The notes: a model not told the origin generated them from the letters alone. 33,648 nt of DNA from Oscillospiraceae bacterium (GCA_015063725.1 SVTP01000027.1:1-33648); one strand, 5' to 3'. Positions 7,613-18,918 are shown, numbered from the stretch's first letter. Numbers and translations: made by a program.

Positions 7613-7641
7613 AGTATACCACACTTGGCAAGGATTGTCAA
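7613..7641 (-). promoter_or_regulatory. sigma-A promoter of the collagen-like lipoprotein gene
   Basis: Minus strand TTGACA (7636-7641), a 17-base spacer and TATACT (7613-7618) with an extended TGG. Confidence 0.85.
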
Positions 7642-7750
7642 TGGCATGGGGGCTGTTTCCCTACAAAACAGAACGCGAGATGAAAAAAGTTGAAGGAGAG
7701 ATAAATTTTGGACGCTCGGTTATCTTTCCCTCAAAATTGGTCGAAACGCC

Positions 7751-7779
7751 TTGACAGAAAAAGCAAAGTGGGGTATAAT
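7751..7779 (+). promoter_or_regulatory. consensus sigma-A promoter of rodA
   Basis: TTGACA (7751-7756), 17 bases, TATAAT (7774-7779). This excludes the TTG at 7751 as a start codon. Confidence 0.9.
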
Positions 7780-7825
7780 GAAAATAGAAAATTATGCGCC
7801 TGTGCGCGGAAAGGAGTGCCTGCCG

Positions 7826-9001
7826 GTGAACTGGAACAAGATCAAAGCCGTACTGAAAGAAGCTATTTTGAACATTGACCCCATTTTGTTTGCTTGTGCC
7901 ACGCTTCTTTCTATCATCAGCATTGTTACCGTTTGGGGCGCGGTGGACAACTTTGGTATGTCGAAGCTGCGCATGCAGGTGTTCATTTTTGTGCTCGGCA
8001 TTTTTGTAACCGTTGCCGTGGCGTTCTTTGATTTTCGCGTGATCGTGGACAAGCTTTGGCTCTACATGCTCATCGGCTCGGTGGCTCTGCTTGTGCTGAC
8101 GCTGGTGCTTGGTAGCTCGGGCGAGAACATGGAGACCTCGAACAAAAGCTGGCTCAAAATTCCCGGAACGGGACTGATGATACAGCCCTCGGAATTTGTG
8201 AAGTTTACCTTTATTTGCACCTTTTCGCGCCACCTGTTCGCCGTTCGCAAGGAGATCAACAAGCCGCTCAACGTGCTGCTGCTTGCGGCGCACGCTCTGC
8301 TCGTGGTGGCGCCCATTCTGCTCTCGGGCGACCTTGGCGTAGCTCTCGTTTATCTCGCTATGATCGCCCTGATGCTCTTTTGCGCAGGTCTCCACCCCCT
8401 CTATTTTGCAGGCGTGGCGGTAGTCGTGGTTCTGCTCTCCCCTTTTCTTTGGGAGATGCTTGCCGACTACCAGCAGCAGCGCATTATTGTGGGATTTAAC
8501 CCCGAGGCTTACCCCGATTCCAAATACAGCTGGCAGCCCCTACTCAGCAAGGACGCCATTGCCGCCGGCGGACTGATCGGCAAGGGTGTGCTTGGCGGTG
8601 AGCACTACGAGGTGCTTGCGGCATCGCATACCGACTTTATTTTTGCTACCATATGCGAAAAATTCGGCTTCCTTGGCGGATTTTTGGTGGTGGTCGTTCT
8701 CGTGGTTATGGTCGTTCGCATCTTTATGATCGCGCGCTTTGCCAGCCACTCCGACTACGGCGGACTCATTTGCGTGGGCGTTGGCAGCGTGCTCGCCGTG
8801 CAGATACTCCTCAACCTCGGTATGTGCCTCGGACTCCTTCCCGTTATCGGCATCACCCTCCCCTTCCTCTCTTGCGGTGGCTCCTCAATGCTCGCCGTCT
8901 TTATGATGATGGGGCTTTTACATAACGTCTATGCCCATTCCCACGCCGTCCGCGTGGCACATAAGGCTGACACGTTCGATATTGACAGCTCGCTTTTGTA
9001 A
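7826..9001 (+). CDS. rodA: SEDS peptidoglycan polymerase, RodA type
   Basis: Polymerises lipid II into glycan strands together with a class B penicillin-binding protein during wall elongation. The 391-aa protein has about ten membrane segments. Family motifs are KSWLKIPGTGLMIQPSEFVK in the N-terminal half, SGDLGVALVY with the catalytic-type Asp, HTDFIFATICEKFGFLGG and the C-terminal GITLPFLSCGGSS. The HTDFIF and SGDLG forms favour RodA over FtsW. GTG 7826 is the start: AAGGAG lies nine bases upstream and the upstream codons fall inside the promoter. No penicillin-binding protein lies nearby. Its 3' end runs into repeat copy A without an ordinary terminator. Confidence 0.93.
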   Translation: MNWNKIKAVLKEAILNIDPILFACATLLSIISIVTVWGAVDNFGMSKLRMQVFIFVLGIFVTVAVAFFDFRVIVDKLWLYMLIGSVALLVLTLVLGSSGENMETSNKSWLKIPGTGLMIQPSEFVKFTFICTFSRHLFAVRKEINKPLNVLLLAAHALLVVAPILLSGDLGVALVYLAMIALMLFCAGLHPLYFAGVAVVVVLLSPFLWEMLADYQQQRIIVGFNPEAYPDSKYSWQPLLSKDAIAAGGLIGKGVLGGEHYEVLAASHTDFIFATICEKFGFLGGFLVVVVLVVMVVRIFMIARFASHSDYGGLICVGVGSVLAVQILLNLGMCLGLLPVIGITLPFLSCGGSSMLAVFMMMGLLHNVYAHSHAVRVAHKADTFDIDSSLL

Positions 9002-9015
9002 GGGGCGCGGTTGAC

Positions 9016-9190
9016 GTGGGGGAAACTTCTTTCAAGAAGTTTCCCCCACACCCCTTTCAAGAACTTGCTCACAACAGGTATCTAAATAAATTTGTTAGTT
9101 TACTTACGGACAGTCGGCGCGAGGTAAAACCTCGCTTTGGCTGTCGCGAGCTCCCAGGCACCACCGAGACCCTGGTCGCTAAGAAAGTTG
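9016..9190 (+). repeat. structured 3' repeat, copy A
   Basis: Starts 14 bases after the rodA stop. Stem 1 is a 16-bp perfect pairing (9016-9031 with 9034-9049). Stem 2 is GCGAGGT/ACCTCGC (9119-9135). Stem 3 is AGC..CCAGG with CCTGG..GCT (9149-9180). It ends with AAGAAAGTTG. Linkers CAAGAACTTGCT and GACAGTCGGC are shared with other copies. Confidence 0.85.
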
Positions 9191-9206
9191 AGAGAGACAA
9201 AAAAAA

Positions 9207-9234
9207 CGGGCGACCAGTGGTCGCCCGCCTTTAT
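9207..9234 (-). terminator. intrinsic terminator downstream of repeat copy B (and facing copy A)
   Basis: CGGGCGACCA, one base, TGGTCGCCCG. On the minus strand eight T follow, a strong signal ending the lacZ transcript after it has passed through repeat copy B. On the plus strand only CCTTTATTT follows, a weaker signal for rodA. Confidence 0.85.
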
Positions 9235-9306
9235 TTGCGGTATGCGGTTGTTTTTGAGGAGCGGCGGGAGCAAGCCCCCACCCTACTGTGTGAAAATTCA
9301 CATTTT

Positions 9307-9479
9307 CAACTTTCTTAGCGGATGGGGTCTTGGTGGTGCCCAGCCGCTCGCGAGAGCAAAAGCAAGCGTAGGCTTGCGCCGACTGTCTGTTGGTGCATTG
9401 CGGATTTGTTTTGATAATCCCCTTGTCAGCAAGTTCTTGAGGGGGTGTGGGGGAACTTCTCGAAAGAAGTTCCCCCACA
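9307..9479 (-). repeat. structured 3' repeat, copy B
   Basis: Inverted relative to copy A and directed by lacZ; it begins seven bases after the lacZ stop. Stem 1 is a 15-bp pairing (9446-9460 with 9465-9479). Stem 2 is GCAAGC/GCTTGC, stem 3 is AGCGG.TGGG with CCCA.CCGCT. The lacZ terminator lies beyond it, so it should be part of the lacZ 3' UTR. Confidence 0.85.
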
Positions 9480-9486
9480 TAAATCC

Positions 9487-12618
<3,132 letters not shown>

Positions 12619-12639
12619 TCATTTTGCGGTAACAACTCT

Positions 12640-12776
12640 TGCCTCCCCTGTGCAAGGGGAGGTGGCATTTTCGCAAGAAAATGACGGAGGGATTGTAAAA
12701 AGCCAAAGCCACATCAAAACAATCCCTCAGTCAGCCATTTGGCTGACAGCTCCCTTTACACAAGGGAGCCTTTTTT
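12640..12776. repeat. MITE-like intergenic repeat (CTCCC..GGGAG type)
   Basis: Made of nested hairpins: CTCCCCT/AAGGGGAG (12642-12662), CATTTTC/GAAAATG (12666-12683), GAGGGATTGT with ACAATCCCTC, GTCAGCC/GGCTGAC (12730-12747), and GCTCCCTT/AAGGGAGC followed by six T (12749-12776). This type, with AATCCCTC-AGTCAGCC and TTTACACAAGGGAGCC, is known to me as common in gut Firmicutes. No gene present. Confidence 0.7.
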
Positions 12777-12837
12777 GCGAATGTTCGCTGTTTTTTCAGA
12801 AAGCATGATAAAAAATGAGTTTTACTCCAACCTCGGC

Positions 12838-14979
12838 TTAACTAATAAGTCCCGCCTCGATGCTGAACAATCCTTTGATGTGCTCGCGCAGGAGCGGATT
12901 TTGGGCAAGATCGGGATCGGTGGCAAGCAGCTCGCGTGCGTCGGCGGCGGCTTCGGTCAGCACCGAAATATCCTCGCCCGCATCGGCAAGACGGAAGGAA
13001 AGTCCGCCGCTCTGCCGCACCATACCGCCCTCGGCGGTTGCCAAAAAGTCACCGGGACCGCGCTGTGCCAGGTCTTGCTCGGCTATACGGTAGCCATCAT
13101 AGGTGGTGCGCATGACCTCAAGACGGTCGCGCGAGGTACGTGAGACGGCTCCGTCGCCGCCCATTACAAGGATGCAATGGGATTTGCGTACACCACGTCC
13201 CACACGTCCGCGCAACTGATGCAGCTGCGAAAGTCCAAAGCGTTCGGCGTTCTCCACGATCATCAGCGCCGCGTTGGGCACGTTGACGCCGACTTCGATA
13301 ACGGTTGTGGAGACCAGCACGTCGACTTCGCCCTCGGCAAAGGCGTGCATAACGGCATCCTTTTCTTTACTCTTCATTCGGCCGTGCAAAAATGCAACAC
13401 GGCACAGAGGGAGTGCTTTTTGCAGCTCCTCTGCAAAGGTGATTGCCGCTTTGAGGGGCGGCTTTTCTTCGCGTGCGAGGAAAATTTCATCAAGGTCGGA
13501 AAGCGTGACCTCTTCGGGCTCTTTTTCCTGCTCCTCGACCGCGGGGCAAACAACGTAGACCTGTCCGCCCTCGTCGACCTGTTTTTGAATGAAAGCATTG
13601 AGCCGCGCGCGGTAGGTCTCGTCGACCACAAAGGTATCAACTCTTTGTCTGCCGGCAGGCATTTCATCAATGCGGGAAATATCAAGCTCCCCATACAGCA
13701 CCAGCGCAAGCGAGCGCGGAATGGGGGTTGCACTCATGACCAACAGGTGTGCGTTTGTGTTCTTTTCGGCAAGCTTTGCGCGCTGACGTGCGCCAAAGCG
13801 GTGTTGCTCGTCGGTAACGACAAGCCCGGGGGCGGCGAACTCCACACCATCGGAAAGCAGCGCGTGTGTGCCGATGACGACCTGCAATCTCTTGCCCTCG
13901 TCCTCGTTTGAAAGCGCGGCTTTGATGCGCTTTTTCTCGGCAGCGGTGGTCGCACCTACCAGAAGCGCGCAGGAGATGCCCATCCCCTCAAAAATGGGAG
14001 CGAGGTCGGCGTAGTGCTGGCGCGCCAGAATTTCGGTGGGCGCCATGAGCGCGGCTTGTCTGCCGTTTTGTACGGCTATGAGCATTGCGGCGGCGGCGCA
14101 TACGGTCTTGCCGCATCCAACGTCACCAACCACAATTCTGCCCATGGGCGTGTTTTTTGCCATATCGCGCGCGATCTCGTCGACCGTTCGTTTTTGCGCA
14201 CCCGTGAGCTCATACGGCAGGGTGGAAACAAGGCGAGAGACATCCCCATTGGGGCACGCGGGGGCGTTCATGGACTTCTCTCTTCTTTGCGACATTGCCG
14301 CGCCGAGTGAGAAACAGAAAAATTCATCATAGACGAGTCGGCGACGCGCGATCAAGAGCGTTTCTGCCGATTCGGGGGTATGGATGTTACGCAATGCGTA
14401 AGAAAGCGTGCAAAGTCCGCGTTTTTGCAGCACGTCTTGCGGAAGCGGATCCTCAATGCTTGCCGCAAGCAGCTCGATCGCCGCCGCAACGTCCTTTGCG
14501 ATCTGCTTGGGCGAGAGCCCCTCGGTCATGCGGTAGACCGCGCACAGGGACGGCAGATCAGCCGACGGTGTCCAGGGCTCTGCCACGGGCGAGGACATGG
14601 TGTATCGCTTGCCCACGCGCTCGACCTTGCCAAAGAAGCGAAAGACCGTGCCCACGCGGAATTGCGATTTGAGGTAGTCCTGATTGAAATAGGTGATCTC
14701 ACAAGAGCCGCTTTCGTCAAACGCGCGGAATTTTAAAAAGGATTTGTGCGAGCGCAGCCTGACCACCTTCGCGTCACTCGCGACCGTTAAGATCATCGAG
14801 CTCTTGCCCTCCGTCCGCGCATCCGCCAACAAAACAACGTCTCCGCGATTTTCGTACGCTCTCGGATAGTGCAACAAAAGGTCGCCCAGCGTCAAAATGC
14901 CGATCTTGGCATAATATTCAGCTCTTGTTTTGCCTACGCCTGCAAGCACCGTTACAGGCGAATTTCTTGTTATGACCAT
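12838..14979 (-). CDS. recG: ATP-dependent DNA helicase RecG
   Basis: Remodels stalled forks and branch migrates Holliday junctions. The 713-aa protein has an N-terminal wedge/OB domain (~60-150), then the superfamily 2 motor. Walker A is GDVGCGKT at 285-292, Walker B DEQH at 390-393, motif III SATPIPR, and motif VI QLRGRVGRG with the RecG-type C-terminal helical hairpin. Length fits the family (~680-700). ATG 14979 has RBS AAAGGAGGTG about seven bases upstream. Its consensus promoter is at 15170-15198, giving a ~180-base 5' UTR that contains the inverted repeat relic G at 15007-15045. Confidence 0.97.
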   Translation of the reverse strand: MVITRNSPVTVLAGVGKTRAEYYAKIGILTLGDLLLHYPRAYENRGDVVLLADARTEGKSSMILTVASDAKVVRLRSHKSFLKFRAFDESGSCEITYFNQDYLKSQFRVGTVFRFFGKVERVGKRYTMSSPVAEPWTPSADLPSLCAVYRMTEGLSPKQIAKDVAAAIELLAASIEDPLPQDVLQKRGLCTLSYALRNIHTPESAETLLIARRRLVYDEFFCFSLGAAMSQRREKSMNAPACPNGDVSRLVSTLPYELTGAQKRTVDEIARDMAKNTPMGRIVVGDVGCGKTVCAAAAMLIAVQNGRQAALMAPTEILARQHYADLAPIFEGMGISCALLVGATTAAEKKRIKAALSNEDEGKRLQVVIGTHALLSDGVEFAAPGLVVTDEQHRFGARQRAKLAEKNTNAHLLVMSATPIPRSLALVLYGELDISRIDEMPAGRQRVDTFVVDETYRARLNAFIQKQVDEGGQVYVVCPAVEEQEKEPEEVTLSDLDEIFLAREEKPPLKAAITFAEELQKALPLCRVAFLHGRMKSKEKDAVMHAFAEGEVDVLVSTTVIEVGVNVPNAALMIVENAERFGLSQLHQLRGRVGRGVRKSHCILVMGGDGAVSRTSRDRLEVMRTTYDGYRIAEQDLAQRGPGDFLATAEGGMVRQSGGLSFRLADAGEDISVLTEAAADARELLATDPDLAQNPLLREHIKGLFSIEAGLIS

Positions 14980-15006
14980 CCTTGCACCTCCTTTTTGGGA
15001 ATGGAT

Positions 15007-15045
15007 TGCGGGAAAACCTTTTTTGAAAAAAAGTGTTTTCCCGCA
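15007..15045 (+). repeat. partial 3' repeat G (stem 1 only)
   Basis: TGCGGGAAAAC pairs with GTTTTCCCGCA around an A/T-rich inner stem, followed by ACCCTTTCCAAAAAAC like the linker of the full copies. Stems 2 and 3 are missing or degraded. It sits antisense in the recG leader. Confidence 0.55.
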
Positions 15046-15169
15046 CCCTTTCCAAAAAACGCTCGTAAAAATATATCAAAAATGAACTTTGAAGTAATTG
15101 TAGAAGCCGGCGTCCTCGACGGTCCGCCATAAAAGAGTTTTACAAACCGTCAATTTTGTCCTTGGTTTA

Positions 15170-15198
15170 ATTATATCTTAATTGCCACCATTTGTCAA
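15170..15198 (-). promoter_or_regulatory. consensus sigma-A promoter of recG
   Basis: Minus strand TTGACA (15193-15198), a 17-base spacer, TATAAT (15170-15175). Apart from this and relic G, I see nothing else in 15046-15340; no clear promoter for the DUF378 gene is visible. Confidence 0.88.
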
Positions 15199-15348
15199 TA
15201 AATGTGCGTTTTTTTGCACAAAAATTCTTTTTTTCGATGGCACGCATAACAAAATGACAACAGCGCATACTACAAGCAGTCGGAATTTTCAAGTGCGCCG
15301 CGCAAAACGTTTTGGTGCCTATTCCGCAATATACAAAAGGAGACAATT

Positions 15349-15567
15349 ATGATGATATTGGATCGCATTTCTCTGATCTTGACCATTGTAGGCGCCCTCA
15401 ACTGGGGCAGCATCGGACTGTTTCAATTTGACATTGTTGCTTGGATCTGCGGCGGACAATCCTCTCTGCTCTCCCGCATTATCTACACCTTAGTAGGTCT
15501 TGCAGGCATTTGGTGCATCTCGCTGCTGTTTCGCGCTCGCGAGACCTTTGACAAGATCGAGGACTAA
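15349..15567 (+). CDS. DUF378 small membrane protein
   Basis: A 72-aa protein that is almost entirely the DUF378 domain: two membrane helices (about residues 5-25 and 44-62) with the signature GALNWGSIGLFQFDIVAW and SLLSRIIYTLVGLAG. The family is widespread in Firmicutes, often with sporulation-like or stress expression, but has no established biochemical role. Start ATG 15349 is preceded by AAAGGAG at six bases; the next codon is also ATG. It is a single-gene unit with its own terminator and faces the next gene tail to tail. Confidence 0.92.
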   Translation: MMILDRISLILTIVGALNWGSIGLFQFDIVAWICGGQSSLLSRIIYTLVGLAGIWCISLLFRARETFDKIED

Positions 15568-15573
15568 AAAGAG

Positions 15574-15615
15574 AGGCTGACGCGCTCGCCCCGGGCGTTT
15601 GCGTCAGCCTTTTTG
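15574..15615 (+). terminator. intrinsic terminator of the DUF378 gene
   Basis: AGGCTGACGC (15574-15583) pairs with GCGTCAGCCT (15601-15610), with an inner CGCCC/GGGCG stem, then five T. Confidence 0.88.
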
Positions 15616-15626
15616 TTATTTTGCTT

Positions 15627-16115
15627 TTATTCTTCGGTTGTCTCCTTTTGTGCTTGTGTTGCATTTGCTGCCACAAGACCTGCTTCTGCCTGCGCCATAA
15701 TTTTTTTAAACGCCACAATCGCTCCCACCAAGCCGAGATAGAGCACATCTACCACCATCGGCAGGAACCACCACAAAGAGGATGTGGAATTTCCGTAGAA
15801 CATCTCTGTTTCGGCATTGAGATGGCTGATCATTACCAGCAGAATAACCACGAAAAGTACGCCGCCGGCGATCAGAGAGTATTTGTAAGGAATGCCGCCC
15901 TTTTCGCGATCAAGGTATCCCTTTACAACCAATGCGCCTACACCAACGGTAGCGATCCAAAGAAATACGCGGAAGGTGTTTACATTACCCAAAGAGTATT
16001 TTTCGCGTTGAGCGTCGGACAGATCCGAAAGATCACCAAACGTAACCTTTGTTGTTTCAACACCTTTGTAGCTCTTGGTCTGGTATTTTGCAAACGGAAC
16101 CAACAGCAAGCACAA
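15627..16115 (-). CDS. four-TM membrane protein with unclear start
   Basis: Unknown family. The frame encodes a hydrophobic N-terminus (RPVVLCLLLVPFA), a charged region (KYQTKSYKGVETTKVTFGDL), and three further hydrophobic segments near residues 48-66, 80-96 and 114-134, ending in a short acidic tail. The coding signal extends upstream of the only available NTG codons. TTG 16115 has no visible RBS, and an in-frame TGA closes the frame 66 bases further up with no ATG or GTG between. Neither a consensus promoter nor an RBS is present on this strand. The gene may have lost its start, use an unusual codon, or be a 5'-degraded pseudogene. Confidence 0.6.
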   Translation of the reverse strand: MCLLLVPFAKYQTKSYKGVETTKVTFGDLSDLSDAQREKYSLGNVNTFRVFLWIATVGVGALVVKGYLDREKGGIPYKYSLIAGGVLFVVILLVMISHLNAETEMFYGNSTSSLWWFLPMVVDVLYLGLVGAIVAFKKIMAQAEAGLVAANATQAQKETTEE

Positions 16116-16127
16116 AACGACAGGACG

Positions 16128-16170
16128 TATAAACGAGGAGCGACAGTGTTTTTGCGCTCCTTTTTCCTTT
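16128..16170 (+). terminator. plus-strand terminator-like hairpin at the 5' end of the minus-strand gene
   Basis: GGAGCG pairs with CGCTCC and is followed by TTTTTCCTTTTTTT on the plus strand. No plus-strand gene ends here, so its role is unclear; it could insulate the strong promoter at 16238. Confidence 0.45.
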
Positions 16171-16237
16171 TTTTGTCATTTACTGAAAAAAGCAAGAACT
16201 TTTTTCGCTTTTTTAGCCACACTTTTTGAAAACCCCC

Positions 16238-16266
16238 TTGACAAATGCACAAAATATATTTATAAT
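16238..16266 (+). promoter_or_regulatory. consensus sigma-A promoter
   Basis: TTGACA (16238-16243), 17 bases, TATAAT (16261-16266): an exact consensus match driving the two-TM protein gene. Confidence 0.92.
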
Positions 16267-16331
16267 AATTAATGTGGATGTTTATCGCGTTCCGTAAATA
16301 CGCGAAATGATTTAGAAAAGAGGATAAATGT

Positions 16332-17519
16332 ATGGCAAAGACTACGTACGCCAAAGCGCAAAAGCTCTCCCGTGGCGAGTACGATAAGGTACAGGCGCTT
16401 AAGAACGATTATCTCAAAACAGTTTACAACAAGAAAAAACTCCTGACCGCTTGGAAAACCGCAGAGTTCTTCCGCCTTTTGGTAGGACTTGGCGCTTGGA
16501 TCCTCCTTGTTGCCGGTGTGGTAACCGGCATTCTGCGTTGGGCTCGCGCTGCAATTGCAGGAAACTTGGGCCGCGATCAGTTCTTCTTCCAAGACCTTGG
16601 CAACGGTTACGAATTGTTCATTCACAGAGCAACCGTTCACTGGATCGTTGCAGGCTTGATCGCCTTTGCTCTGTTCGGCATTATTTACATCATTCTCGCC
16701 CCCGTTTGCAAAGCAAAGTACAGAAAGTACAGCACCAAGGCTGACCACGTTGACATCAAGCTTGACAACCTCAAGAGAGAAAAGATCGACAGCGTGCTTG
16801 AGAACCAGATCGTTATTTCTGTTCGTTCCATCTTCGAAACCCTTGTTGAGTACGAGGAAGTTTTGGAAGGCGAAGCAGAGGATGACGACGAATACGAGTA
16901 CTTTGATGCCAAGAAGGCAGGCACTCCCGAGCTGAGAAGCTTTACCGGCTCTGTTGACAATGCAGTTGTTTACATTGACGGCGTTGAGGTTGGCGCAGTT
17001 GATTTGGATAGCGAGTTCTCTTGCTTCCGCGTTGAGCCCGGTCTGCACACCCTGAAGATCGTGATCAGAAAAGAGTTCCCCTACTACGGCAAGCAACTCG
17101 TACTGGAAACTCCCACCAACCCCATCAGAGTGGACGGCGACTATCGCATCATCCTCTACTCCCTGCTCACCAAGCAGAACAGAGGCATTATTCGCTACAA
17201 GCTCAAGGTTGCTGAATATGACGATATGGTCATCTTTATGCGTGACACCCGTCAGGCTAACAACCCCGATGATTTGCACAACGCTGACAAGCTCAGCAAG
17301 TACCTCAAGAAGAGAGCTACCAAGCTTCACCGCAAGCTGTTCGGTATGCCCGAGACCGAGGAACAATACCGTCTGCGCGAGACCGCACTCTACGGTGCAG
17401 AGACTGCAAACATGGAAGCACTCTCCAGAAACATGGGCAGCACCTTCCACGATGCTCGCATCAACCGCGCAAACAAGATCGAAGTTACCATCAATCAGCC
17501 TATCGATTTTAAGAACTGA
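16332..17519 (+). CDS. abundant-looking two-TM protein with a PEGA-like domain
   Basis: I do not recognise a named family. The 395-aa protein has a basic cytoplasmic N-terminus (1-45), TM helices at ~47-69 and ~103-125, a charged stretch, an acidic run near 176-190 (EAEDDDEYEYFD) and a compact beta-rich segment at ~205-265. That segment (VVYIDGVEVGAVDLD, then VEPGLHTLKIVIRKEF) has the build of PEGA domains. A charged helical tail follows. It is preceded by an exact consensus promoter and RBS AAGAGGAT. Its codons are visibly biased to a few C-ending forms (AAC, TAC, CTC), and it has a strong terminator, all signs of high expression. Single-gene unit. A structural role at the membrane is a guess. 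Confidence 0.88.
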   Translation: MAKTTYAKAQKLSRGEYDKVQALKNDYLKTVYNKKKLLTAWKTAEFFRLLVGLGAWILLVAGVVTGILRWARAAIAGNLGRDQFFFQDLGNGYELFIHRATVHWIVAGLIAFALFGIIYIILAPVCKAKYRKYSTKADHVDIKLDNLKREKIDSVLENQIVISVRSIFETLVEYEEVLEGEAEDDDEYEYFDAKKAGTPELRSFTGSVDNAVVYIDGVEVGAVDLDSEFSCFRVEPGLHTLKIVIRKEFPYYGKQLVLETPTNPIRVDGDYRIILYSLLTKQNRGIIRYKLKVAEYDDMVIFMRDTRQANNPDDLHNADKLSKYLKKRATKLHRKLFGMPETEEQYRLRETALYGAETANMEALSRNMGSTFHDARINRANKIEVTINQPIDFKN

Positions 17520-17532
17520 TTGGAACACACAT

Positions 17533-17566
17533 AAAAAAGAGCCCTGCGTGCAGGGCTCTTTTTTTG
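17533..17566. terminator. bidirectional intrinsic terminator
   Basis: AGAGCCCTGC, GT, GCAGGGCTCT with AAAAAA before and seven T after; serves the two-TM gene (+) and the permease operon (-). Confidence 0.93.
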
Positions 17567-17593
17567 TTTTCTTTTTTTAAAAGGGATCGCGCC

Positions 17594-18484
17594 TTACCCG
17601 ATCCACGCGCCGAGCGGTGTCAGGTCAATCAAAATTCCGCAAACGACAGAGATGCCAAACAGGATCGCCACCACGCGCAAGGAATCGCGCACGGGGCGGT
17701 TGTTGCGAAAGAGGATGGCAAGTCCCACGCCTGCATTGACCATCAACCCCGAAAGCAGTGCGCCGCTGCTGAGGACGCCATCTACAAAAAGCGAGGTAAG
17801 CGCCACCGACGATGCACAGTTGGGAATGAGTCCCACAAGTCCTGCCAATAGACTTCCAAGCACAGGGCGGTCCAGCACAACGCTTTGGATGTTCTCTTCC
17901 CCTATCAGCTCAATGCCAAGGGTGAGGGCAAAGGTAAAGATCAACAAAAAGATCGTGATATACGCTGTGTGCTTGAGTGCCGAGAGCACAAAACGGTCGC
18001 CGCAATCGCAGTTCTCGCGCTCGCAAAGCTCCTCAATTTGCGGCTCTTGCTCTTTTCCGGTTGCGCGCACGATCAAGCGCGTGATGCCGTCAATGGCAAA
18101 GCCGGCGGCAACACCGATGATCAGCTTGGTTGCCAACAGCTTGAGCACGGTGGGGATGGGTGCACCGCTTGAGAGCAGGATGGGGAGCATTTCGTCGGAC
18201 GTGGAAAGATAGACCGCGATGAGCGTTCCCGTTGTGATCATGCGCCCTGTGTAAAAGCCTGTTGCGGCAGCGGAAAATCCGCATTGCGGAAGCACGCCGA
18301 GCGCTCCGCCAACCAAAGGACCGATCTTGCCCGAGGTGCGCAACCAACGCTCAGGGGCACCGCCCGCCTTGTGCTCCAAGAACTCCATCAAAAGATAGGT
18401 CAAAAACAAAAACGGAACGATCTTGGCGGTGTCGATCAGGGTATGCAACACACTATGTCCTAAAATATGAAAAAACTCATGCAT
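17594..18484 (-). CDS. putative heavy-metal exporter (ArsP_2-like permease)
   Basis: A 296-aa polytopic protein with about eight membrane segments. The repeated half-motifs GALGVLPQCGFSAAATGFY and GLIPNCASSVALTSLF (internal duplication, each with a conserved Cys) and the Cys/His-type loop CERENCDCGD between the halves match the 'putative 10TM heavy-metal exporter' family. Substrate unknown: a metal or metalloid is likely. ATG 18484 overlaps the end of the regulator gene by eight bases, so the two are translationally coupled. The long N-terminal extension open in this frame only mirrors the regulator gene and is rejected. Confidence 0.85.
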   Translation of the reverse strand: MHEFFHILGHSVLHTLIDTAKIVPFLFLTYLLMEFLEHKAGGAPERWLRTSGKIGPLVGGALGVLPQCGFSAAATGFYTGRMITTGTLIAVYLSTSDEMLPILLSSGAPIPTVLKLLATKLIIGVAAGFAIDGITRLIVRATGKEQEPQIEELCERENCDCGDRFVLSALKHTAYITIFLLIFTFALTLGIELIGEENIQSVVLDRPVLGSLLAGLVGLIPNCASSVALTSLFVDGVLSSGALLSGLMVNAGVGLAILFRNNRPVRDSLRVVAILFGISVVCGILIDLTPLGAWIG

Positions 18485-18902
18485 TTTCGGGCTCTCCTTT
18501 GCGCATACAAGCGGCACAAATGCCGTAGAGGACAGATTTGCCGCAATTGATAAGGAATCCGTGCTCGCGCAGCATGTGCTCGGCAAACTCGGCGCTTGCA
18601 AAGCAATCGAGGTGGCTGACGCGACCGCAAACGGTACACTTTTGGTGGAAGTGATCCTTACAGTCACACTCCGCACCGATGTATTGATAAAGCGTTCCGC
18701 GCCCCTCGCCGCCTTGAAACTTGCGCAAGACTTCAACGTTGCAAAGCTCGCTTAAGTGGCGGTAGAGACTGCTTTTTCCCGTAGGCGCTTCGGCGTTGAC
18801 CTCGGCATAGAGCTCGTCTACTGTAAATTGGCGGTCGGGGTTGCGACGAAAAAAGCTGATCAGCGCTTCTCTGCCCGCCGTCTTATATCTCTTTTTTTGC
18901 AT
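18477..18902 (-). CDS. Fur-family metalloregulator
   Basis: A 141-aa DNA-binding repressor. An N-terminal winged helix-turn-helix (~10-75, recognition segment KSSLYRHLSEL) is followed by a dimer/metal domain with HFH at 84-86, CTVC at 90-93, SHLDC at 96-100 and CAAC at 129-132. The two Cys-X2-Cys pairs form the structural zinc site seen in Fur, Zur and PerR. ATG 18902 has AAGGAG seven bases upstream. The gene is first in an operon with a heavy-metal permease, so a metal-stress role (zinc- or other metal-sensing) fits better than iron uptake; the metal is an inference. A 7-1-7 palindrome lies over its own transcription start, which suggests self-repression. Confidence 0.92.
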   Translation of the reverse strand: MQKKRYKTAGREALISFFRRNPDRQFTVDELYAEVNAEAPTGKSSLYRHLSELCNVEVLRKFQGGEGRGTLYQYIGAECDCKDHFHQKCTVCGRVSHLDCFASAEFAEHMLREHGFLINCGKSVLYGICAACMRKGEPENA

Positions 18903-18918
18903 TTCTTTTCTCCTTAAA

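Noticed and set aside
6219-7754. 511-codon plus-strand frame opposite the collagen-like lipoprotein
   Set aside because: Antisense shadow of a gene with signal peptide, domains, RBS and promoter; the antisense product has no recognisable features.
9016-9480. Several short frames inside repeat copies A and B (and the same in C-F), all translating to similar PTPPQ..TDSRRE-like peptides
   Set aside because: They are translations of the structured repeat, lack RBSs and occur on both strands; conservation is at the level of paired stems, not codons.
15621-16229. 202-codon plus-strand frame opposite the four-TM gene
   Set aside because: Composition (Cys/His-rich, no domain) fits a shadow; the minus strand encodes regular TM segments.
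16269-17528. 419-codon minus-strand frame opposite the two-TM protein
   Set aside because: The plus strand has an exact promoter, RBS, TM helices and terminator; the antisense frame is a by-product of the codon bias.
18485-18736. 84-residue N-terminal extension of the permease
   Set aside because: It is the Fur-family gene read in another frame; the overlapping ATG 18484 begins the family's normal N-terminus.
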